Origin: Planococcus beigongshangi
GTDB lineage: Bacteria > Bacillota > Bacilli > Bacillales_A > Planococcaceae
NCBI RefSeq assembly: GCF_016820495.1
Contig: NZ_JADHDU010000005.1
Location: 1 to 64,000 of the forward strand
Direction: 5' to 3'
Length of the DNA stretch: 64,000 nucleotides
The position numbers and the translations under genes are program-made. The notes under the pieces are model-generated. The model had not been told where the DNA came from and made no database searches. It saw only the letters and a list, made by a program, of their open reading frames with translations. Of this stretch, positions 57,460 to 64,000 are shown one piece after another (within the stretch, counting starts at the first letter, position 1; each line of letters begins with the position of its first letter).

Positions 57460-58305
57460 ATGAAGAAATTAGCAGCAGGAACATTATTCGCAGTATTGGC
57501 ATTGGCAGGATGCGGTACCGACAGCAACGAAACAGGAACTGATACGACTTCGGGCAGTTCAGGGGAAACGGAATCGACGTCCATTAAAGTGGGTGCATCA
57601 AACGTGCCGCACGCAGAAATTTTGGAACAGGTTCAACCGATTCTTGAAGAGCAGGGCATCGAACTTGAAATTGAAACGTACCAGGATTATATTTTCCCGA
57701 ACCAGGATCTTGAATCCGGCGAAATAGATGCAAACTACTTCCAGCATATCCCGTATTTCGAATCACAAATTGAGGAAAACGGCTATGATTTCGCAAATGC
57801 TGGAGGGATCCACATCGAGCCGATCGGGGTTTATTCACAGGAATATGATTCATTGGATGAACTTCCGGAAAACGGCACGATCCTGATGAGCAGTTCAGTA
57901 GCAGATCATGGCCGCATCTTGTCCATGCTGGAAGCGCAAGGCTTGATCACACTGGCAGAAGGCATCGACAAAACAAAAGCTGAAGTAAGTGATATTACGG
58001 ATAACCCGAAAAACCTGCAATTTGAAACAGATTACGAAGCGGCTCTATTGGTGCAAATGTACGAGCAAGGTGAAGGTGATGCAGTTCTGATCAACTCCAA
58101 CTACGCAATTGATGCCGGCATCAGCCCGCAGGAAGATTCAATCGCACTTGAAGATTCAGATTCACCGTATGTCAACATCATCGCTGTCCGTTCTGGCGAT
58201 GAAGACAGCGAAGCGGTTCAAGCACTAGTGGAAGCATTGACTTCCCAGGAAATTCAAGATTTCATCATGGAAGAATGGGGCGGCTCTGTCGTTCCTGTGG
58301 AATAA
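57460..58305 (+). CDS. metQ: Methionine-binding lipoprotein
   Basis: The 281-residue substrate-binding protein of the NlpA family has a signal peptide with lipobox LALAG-Cys18, so it is processed by Lgt (gene at 10721). Further motifs: STSIKVGASNVPHAEIL at the start of the mature domain, LESGEIDANYFQHIPYF and VLINSNYAIDAG. The acidic, Asp/Glu-rich linker (GTDTTSGSSGETEST) follows the lipid anchor. AAAAAGGAG precedes the ATG. The TAA stop is directly followed by the 122-bp tandem repeat. Confidence 0.97.
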   Translation: MKKLAAGTLFAVLALAGCGTDSNETGTDTTSGSSGETESTSIKVGASNVPHAEILEQVQPILEEQGIELEIETYQDYIFPNQDLESGEIDANYFQHIPYFESQIEENGYDFANAGGIHIEPIGVYSQEYDSLDELPENGTILMSSSVADHGRILSMLEAQGLITLAEGIDKTKAEVSDITDNPKNLQFETDYEAALLVQMYEQGEGDAVLINSNYAIDAGISPQEDSIALEDSDSPYVNIIAVRSGDEDSEAVQALVEALTSQEIQDFIMEEWGGSVVPVE

Positions 58306-58587
58306 AGAAAAGCGACGGCACCCGTTCAGCTCTGAAAGGCATAAGGCGGAACAGCGGAGCGGCAACAGCCGAGCAGCTGGAATGATTTATGACCCGAGGA
58401 GCTGGGTCGCCGGAGTCTGGACAATAAAGAAAAGCGACGGCACCCGTTCAGCTCTGAAAGGCATAAGGCGGAACGGCGGAGCGGCAACAGCCGAGCAGCT
58501 GGAATGACTTCTGACCCGAAGAGCTGGGTCGCCGGAGTCTGGAGAATAAAGAAAAGCGACGGCACCCGTTCAGCTCTGAAAGGCATC
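58301..58587 (+). repeat. 122-bp tandem repeat, about 2.3 copies, after metQ
   Basis: The units start at 58301, 58423 and 58545 with an exact 122-bp period. Units 1 and 2 differ at only about five positions; unit 3 stops after about 42 bp, where it joins the terminator. Each unit begins AATAAAGAAAAGCGACGGCA and contains GGCGGAACAGCGGAGCGGCA and GAGCTGGGTCGCCGGAGTCT, with short inverted repeats (CAGCTC...GAGCTG). The first copy overlaps the metQ stop codon. A shortened relative follows the clpP stop at 27255-27326. Together with the stretch to 58770 this is a 465-bp gap without a gene. Confidence 0.95.
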
Positions 58588-58606
58588 CTCCGGGGTGCCT
58601 TTTTTA
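58581..58606 (+). terminator. Terminator of metNPQ
   Basis: AGGCATCC-TCCG-GGGTGCCT (one G-T pair) followed by T5A, at the end of the truncated third repeat unit. Confidence 0.88.
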
Positions 58607-58770
58607 TTTTTAAAGATAAGCCATATTTAGTTATGGAAGGAAAAGGTTTTCTGCAATAATATAAAAAACGGAATATTTCGTGTATTGATGAAAGGCTTAT
58701 CTTATTGTCCTATCTGTGGTAATTTAATAGCTATTACGAAAAACATATGTACATCCAGGGAGGACAGGAC

Positions 58771-59937
58771 ATGAAAATCAAATTTGGTTTATTGCCAAGA
58801 ATCATAGTGGCGATTGCATTGGGAGTTCTTATCGGTTCGTTTGCACCAGAAAATCTGGTGAGGGTTTTTGCTACATTCACGGCGATATTCGGAAACTTCC
58901 TGAATTTTGTCGTACCTCTGATCATCCTGGGTTTTATCGCACCCGGAATAGCGAAACTTGGAAAAGGTTCAGGCAGGCTTCTGGGCGTTTCAACAATGGT
59001 GGCTTATGGTTCTACTGTATTGGCTGGTGTCTTTGCTTTTGCAGCAGCGATGATCATACTTCCAGGATTCATGGAAGGGCGCACGCTTGCGAACCTGGAT
59101 GATCCGGAGCATGCTTTGGCCAAAACCTTCATTGAACTGGAGATGGCTCCCTTATTTGGCGTCATGTCAGCATTGATCCTTGCTTTCTTGCTGGGAATCG
59201 GCATGGCGGCTACCGGCAGTAAAGTGATGGCTTCGTTCTTCGATGAATTCCAGGCGATCATTGAAAAGACGATTTCAGTGGTGATTATTCCGTTATTGCC
59301 TTTCTATATATTCGGCATCTTTGCGAATATGGCATATGGCGGCGCAGTAATGGAAATCCTTTCACTATTCGGAGTGGTGTTCGTTCTGATCATCGTCCTC
59401 CACTGGCTGATGCTGCTGCTGCAATACAGCGCAGCAGGTTCTCTGATGAAACGGAACCCATTCCAGATGATTAAAACGATGTTGCCGGCTTATTTCACGG
59501 CACTTGGGACCCAATCTTCAGCCGCCACAATTCCTGTCACACTTCGCCAGGCACGAAAGACAGGGGCGGACGAACGGATAACCGATTTTTCCATACCATT
59601 GTTCGCAACGATTCATCTGTCAGGAAGTACAATCACGCTCGTTTCATGCTCCATCGGTGTCTTGCTTTTGACAGGCCAGACTCCTGACTTCGGATCTTTC
59701 TTCCCGTTCATCCTGATGCTCGGAGTTACGATGATCGCAGCCCCTGGCGTACCGGGAGGGGCTGTAGTCGCAGCGATTGGATTGCTGACTTCAATGCTTG
59801 ATTTCGATCCGACGATGGTTGCTTTGATGATCGCCCTTTATATGGCTCAGGACAGTTTCGGCACAGCCGCAAACGTAACCGGCGACGGAGCTTTGGCTAA
59901 CATTGTCGACCGCTTTACGAACGGACGGAAAGTTTAG
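58771..59937 (+). CDS. Dicarboxylate/amino acid:cation symporter (DAACS)
   Basis: The 388-residue membrane protein with eight spans and two re-entrant loops is of the glutamate transporter family. Family motifs: the serine-rich loop FTALGTQSSAATIPVTL (HP1), NFVVPLIILGFIAPGIAKL, and the C-terminal D-S-F-G-T-A-A-N-V-T-G-D-G-A substrate/Na site. It is shorter than E. coli GltP and similar to YdjN/YhcL-type carriers. The substrate could be cystine, glutamate, serine/threonine or C4-dicarboxylate. GGGAGG at 58758-58763 serves ATG 58771. ATG 58747 is in frame but unserved. Confidence 0.9.
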   Translation: MKIKFGLLPRIIVAIALGVLIGSFAPENLVRVFATFTAIFGNFLNFVVPLIILGFIAPGIAKLGKGSGRLLGVSTMVAYGSTVLAGVFAFAAAMIILPGFMEGRTLANLDDPEHALAKTFIELEMAPLFGVMSALILAFLLGIGMAATGSKVMASFFDEFQAIIEKTISVVIIPLLPFYIFGIFANMAYGGAVMEILSLFGVVFVLIIVLHWLMLLLQYSAAGSLMKRNPFQMIKTMLPAYFTALGTQSSAATIPVTLRQARKTGADERITDFSIPLFATIHLSGSTITLVSCSIGVLLLTGQTPDFGSFFPFILMLGVTMIAAPGVPGGAVVAAIGLLTSMLDFDPTMVALMIALYMAQDSFGTAANVTGDGALANIVDRFTNGRKV

Positions 59938-60041
59938 AATACTGATTGAATTCATTGCATTCCGGTTATTTCCAACTCTCTATACGCTTCGTTAATGCTA
60001 TGGTAATATATCGAAGTACTTTAGACAGAGGGGGAAATACC

Positions 60042-60569
60042 ATGAAGAAATTATTGGCCATCGGCTTATCATCCTTACTATTCTTGAGCGCCTGCGGGTC
60101 GGATGAAACAAAGGCACCGGAAGACGCCGGCAATGGTGGAGAATCTTCGGCTGCAGATAAAACTGAAGCGAAAAGAGAGTTAATGAGATTCTATATGGCT
60201 GTGCCGAACGCGATCAACGAAGTGGACGGCGAGCTGAATATGTTCGAGCAGCAACAGGAAAAAGATTTGCTTCCTGAAGGCAGTGAACTGGCGGAGCTGA
60301 AAGAATCGGCAGGGATTTCTGCTGAAGAAACTGTGGCAGTTGTAGAAACAATTGAAATTCCGGAATCGCTCAGCGGCAATGAAGAAAAGATTCAATCCGC
60401 TTTGGATTTGATCGCGGAATCATACAAGCTGAAAGCAGGGGCTCTTGCAGAAGAGGAAACATCTTTTGAACCTGCCAATGAGAAGTTCAGCGAAGCTGAT
60501 GAAATTTTCAATGCGCTTTTGGTTGAAAATGAATTGATTCCTTCCAGCCTCCAGAATGAAGTGAATTAA
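60042..60569 (+). CDS. Lipoprotein of unknown function
   Basis: The 175-residue protein has a signal peptide and lipobox LFLSA-Cys18, predicted to be lipid-anchored on the outer face of the membrane. The region after Cys18 is a flexible acidic linker (SDETKAPEDAGNGGES). The rest is helical and highly acidic (LNMFEQQQEKDLLP, ESLSGNEEKIQSALDLIAESYKL), lacking a recognised domain. The frame begins earlier at 59946, but GAGGGGG at 60029-60035 serves ATG 60042. A clear terminator follows. I do not recognise the family. Confidence 0.9.
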   Translation: MKKLLAIGLSSLLFLSACGSDETKAPEDAGNGGESSAADKTEAKRELMRFYMAVPNAINEVDGELNMFEQQQEKDLLPEGSELAELKESAGISAEETVAVVETIEIPESLSGNEEKIQSALDLIAESYKLKAGALAEEETSFEPANEKFSEADEIFNALLVENELIPSSLQNEVN

Positions 60570-60578
60570 TAGATTAGG

Positions 60579-60610
60579 AAGCCCGGCATGCAATTGCCGG
60601 GCTTTTTCTT
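60579..60610 (+). terminator. Terminator of the lipoprotein gene
   Basis: A 10-bp perfect stem (AAGCCCGGCA with TGCCGGGCTT) with a TGCAAT loop is followed by TTTCTT. Confidence 0.95.
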
Positions 60611-60727
60611 ATATTTTCCATTAACTGGGACAATAGGTCCATTTTAGAAAGAATGTGCCGATCAACGTTTATGCCGGTATGAGTGGGGTATAATTGATAA
60701 TGAAACGAAATCTGAAAGGGATGATTT

Positions 60728-60919
60728 ATTATCGATTCACACGGTATCGAGCATACTGAAAAGATGGAACAGGCATTCAGGAGTGCACATGGATACGGAA
60801 TTGACGAGTATCAGAATGACCCGGAAAAGATTGTAGAAGTGGAACAGCGCAGAGAACGTGATTACAACAATAGTCAACGGATCGTGTCTCATATGGAGCG
60901 CCAAGTACATCGTGATTAA
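60728..60919 (+). CDS. Small ORF with probable ATT start (63 codons)
   Basis: This frame encodes IIDSHGIEHTEKMEQAFRSA...QRIVSHMERQVHRD, a strongly charged, gene-like sequence of 63 codons. GAAAGGG at 60714-60720 is spaced 7 bp from ATT 60728, and no ATG, GTG or TTG lies at that point in this frame. ATG 60721 is in another frame and leads to a stop after 12 codons. Either ATT initiates, a +1 shift near 60724 joins ATG 60721 to this frame, or translation starts at ATG 60767. TATAAT at 60689-60694 and a terminator at 60946 bracket the unit. No family recognised. Confidence 0.65.
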   Translation: MIDSHGIEHTEKMEQAFRSAHGYGIDEYQNDPEKIVEVEQRRERDYNNSQRIVSHMERQVHRD

Positions 60920-60945
60920 TAAAATCGATGAATATGAAATGCTGA

Positions 60946-60973
60946 AAGCCGGTGCCTGGTGCACCGGCTTTTT
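60946..60973 (+). terminator. Terminator of the small ORF
   Basis: A 10-bp perfect stem (AAGCCGGTGC with GCACCGGCTT) with a CTGGT loop is followed by TTTA. From here to the suf promoter, near 61215, I see only AT-rich spacer, with one small palindrome TTCATT-GAA-AATGAA at 61104-61118. Confidence 0.93.
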
Positions 60974-61214
60974 ATGGTGGATGAAGGGCAAGGGGGATCT
61001 ATGGTTCCTGGTATTGATCGGTTCGCTGTTCTGCCTTATAGTATTCAAGGCAGAACAGGCATAGGCACTTTACTCAATGAAATCTATTCTCATTTATATG
61101 CTTTTCATTGAAAATGAATTTTTTGCTGGATTTTAGCTGAATGTTAAGCTCACCACTTAGGAAATCCAGACTTTTTAATTGTTTTCCGACTTAATTTAGA
61201 AGCGGTTTTATGAT

Positions 61215-61243
61215 TTGCCAGAGCAGTCGATATCGGTTAAGAT
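61215..61243 (+). promoter_or_regulatory. Candidate promoter of the suf operon
   Basis: TTGCCA at 61215-61220, 17 bp, TAAGAT at 61238-61243. Other -10-like sequences (TAGAAT at 61244-61249) are nearby, so the exact start is uncertain. Confidence 0.5.
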
Positions 61244-61261
61244 TAGAATGATACTAATTTA

Positions 61262-61277
61262 GAATGGTTAACCATTC
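61262..61277 (+). promoter_or_regulatory. Perfect 16-bp palindrome between suf promoter and sufC
   Basis: GAATGGTTAACCATTC is fully self-complementary and lies 27 bp before the sufC start, in the expected 5' leader. It does not match the Fur, PerR or IscR sites I know. It is a candidate operator for the suf operon. Confidence 0.6.
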
Positions 61278-61303
61278 AACATTAACTATATGGAGGTATT
61301 TAC

Positions 61304-62080
61304 ATGTCAACTTTGGTCATCAAGGATTTACACGTTGAAATCGAAGGTAAAGAGATTTTAAAAGGTGTAAACTTAACTATTAATACAAGCGAGATCCATG
61401 CAATCATGGGTCCGAACGGTACGGGTAAATCCACATTGGCATCAGCCATCATGGGCCACCCTAAATATGAAGTGACTTCCGGTTCCATCACATTGGACGG
61501 CGAAGATGTTCTTGCTATGGAAGTGGACGAGCGCGCTCGTGCCGGCCTATTCCTTGCAATGCAGTACCCGAGTGAAATCTCAGGCGTAACAAATGCTGAC
61601 TTCATGCGCTCCGCGATGAATGCACGCCGTGAAGAAGGCGATGAAATTTCATTGATGAAATTCATCCGTGAACTGGACAGCAAAATGGAAGTCCTTGATA
61701 TGGATCAGGACATGGCTCAACGTTACCTGAACGAAGGATTCTCGGGCGGGGAAAAGAAACGCAACGAGATTCTTCAGATGATGATGATCAAACCGACAAT
61801 CGCTGTATTGGACGAAATCGACTCCGGTCTTGATATCGATGCATTGAAAGTCGTTTCTGAAGGCATCAACCAGATGAAGGGCGAAGAATTCGGCTGCCTG
61901 ATCATCACTCACTATCAGCGTTTGCTGAACTACATCACACCAGACCACGTTCACGTTATGATGCAGGGCCGCGTTGTTAAATCCGGTGGTGCTGAACTTG
62001 CGCACAAACTGGAAGCGGAAGGCTATGACTGGATCAAACAGGAACTGGGCATCGAAGACGAGACAGTAGGACAAGCATAA
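61304..62080 (+). CDS. sufC: Fe-S cluster assembly ATPase SufC
   Basis: The 258-residue soluble ABC-type ATPase of the SufBCD scaffold complex has Walker [17 protein letters not shown] near 34, signature [16 protein letters not shown], Walker [17 protein letters not shown] and H-loop ITHYQRLL. These match SufC rather than transporter ATPases. It is the first gene of the operon (sufC-sufD-sufS, with sufU and sufB expected beyond the window). TGGAGG precedes the ATG. The palindrome at 61262 may regulate it. Confidence 0.98.
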   Translation: MSTLVIKDLHVEIEGKEILKGVNLTINTSEIHAIMGPNGTGKSTLASAIMGHPKYEVTSGSITLDGEDVLAMEVDERARAGLFLAMQYPSEISGVTNADFMRSAMNARREEGDEISLMKFIRELDSKMEVLDMDQDMAQRYLNEGFSGGEKKRNEILQMMMIKPTIAVLDEIDSGLDIDALKVVSEGINQMKGEEFGCLIITHYQRLLNYITPDHVHVMMQGRVVKSGGAELAHKLEAEGYDWIKQELGIEDETVGQA

Positions 62081-62098
62081 TTGAAGGGAGAGACTGGC

Positions 62099-64000
<1,902 letters not shown>

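Noticed and set aside
58326-58586. 86-codon minus-strand frame across the 122-bp repeats
   Set aside because: It is the translation of the tandem repeat (the same peptide twice), with no start signal. The repeat explains it.
60858-61064. 68-codon frame with a hydrophobic end
   Set aside because: It overlaps the better small ORF in another frame and reads through the terminator hairpin at 60946-60973; no ribosome binding site.
61104-61118. TTCATT-GAA-AATGAA as a Fur box for suf
   Set aside because: It lies about 100 bp upstream of the promoter and does not match the 7-1-7 Fur pattern well.

Overview
The window reads as a chromosome segment of a low-to-moderate GC Gram-positive bacterium of the order Bacillales. 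Planococcaceae (Planococcus and relatives) is the best guess. Evidence: many loci keep the Bacillus subtilis gene order (hprK-lgt-yvoD-ppaX-yvoF-hisZGDBHAFI-yvcD-trxB-yvcIJK-whiA-crh, clpP, cggR-gapA-pgk-tpi-gpm-eno, secG-est-rnr-smpB-ssrA, fadN-fadA-fadE-yusI-gcvH-yusF-yusE-metNPQ, sufCDS). It also has Crh, RapZ, GlmR, ComK, short-form HisG with HisZ, strong AGGAGG ribosome binding sites and several TTG starts. The family-level assignment is inference.

Layout. 1-637: 3' part of a group II intron with the end of its maturase gene. 752-2083: a comK neighbourhood (yhjD, comK, yhzC). 2140-8374: SOS-type uvrBA and yvlB. 8389-9530: two small genes on the minus strand. 9773-20234: the hprK-lgt-yvoD-ppaX-yvoF operon, then the complete hisZGDBHAFI cluster (no hisC). 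20315-28225: yvcD, trxB, yvcI-rapZ-yvcK-whiA, crh, clpP (minus strand) and tRNA-Arg(CCG). 28810-36161: a small glutaredoxin, then the CggR-controlled glycolytic operon. 36238-40929: secG, esterase, RNase R, SmpB and tmRNA, so the trans-translation pair sits together with its helper nuclease. 41021-47980: a less conserved stretch (unknown membrane-anchored protein, a frameshifted RibD/DHFR-like gene, aldo/keto reductase, betaine-type BCCT transporter, 5'-3' exonuclease, C39-like protein, STAS protein, thioredoxin). 48110-53840: FadR-type fatty acid beta-oxidation operon. 53893-58606: yusI, gcvH, yusF, yusE and a SAM-riboswitch-controlled metNPQ methionine importer. 58771-61064: a carboxylate or amino acid symporter, a lipoprotein and a 63-codon ORF. 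61215-64000: sufCDS, cut by the window end.

Regulation visible in the DNA: a LexA box before uvrB, a CtsR box over the clpP promoter, a two-repeat CggR operator, a perfect FadR palindrome before fadN, a SAM-I riboswitch with terminator before metN, a SigB-like plus SigA-like promoter pair before the BCCT gene, and an unassigned perfect 16-bp palindrome between the suf promoter and sufC.

The least explained content is in the intergenic repeats. (a) An element of about 430-500 bp occurs at 23050-23476 and, inverted, at 28257-28752. It has MITE-like ends that are also present on a 163-bp copy at 36522-36684. (b) A 122-bp unit is tandemly repeated directly after the metQ stop codon, with a shorter relative directly after the clpP stop. 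(c) A GC-rich palindromic repeat lies inside the fad operon, with an internally deleted copy before est. No CRISPR array, prophage or defence island is visible.
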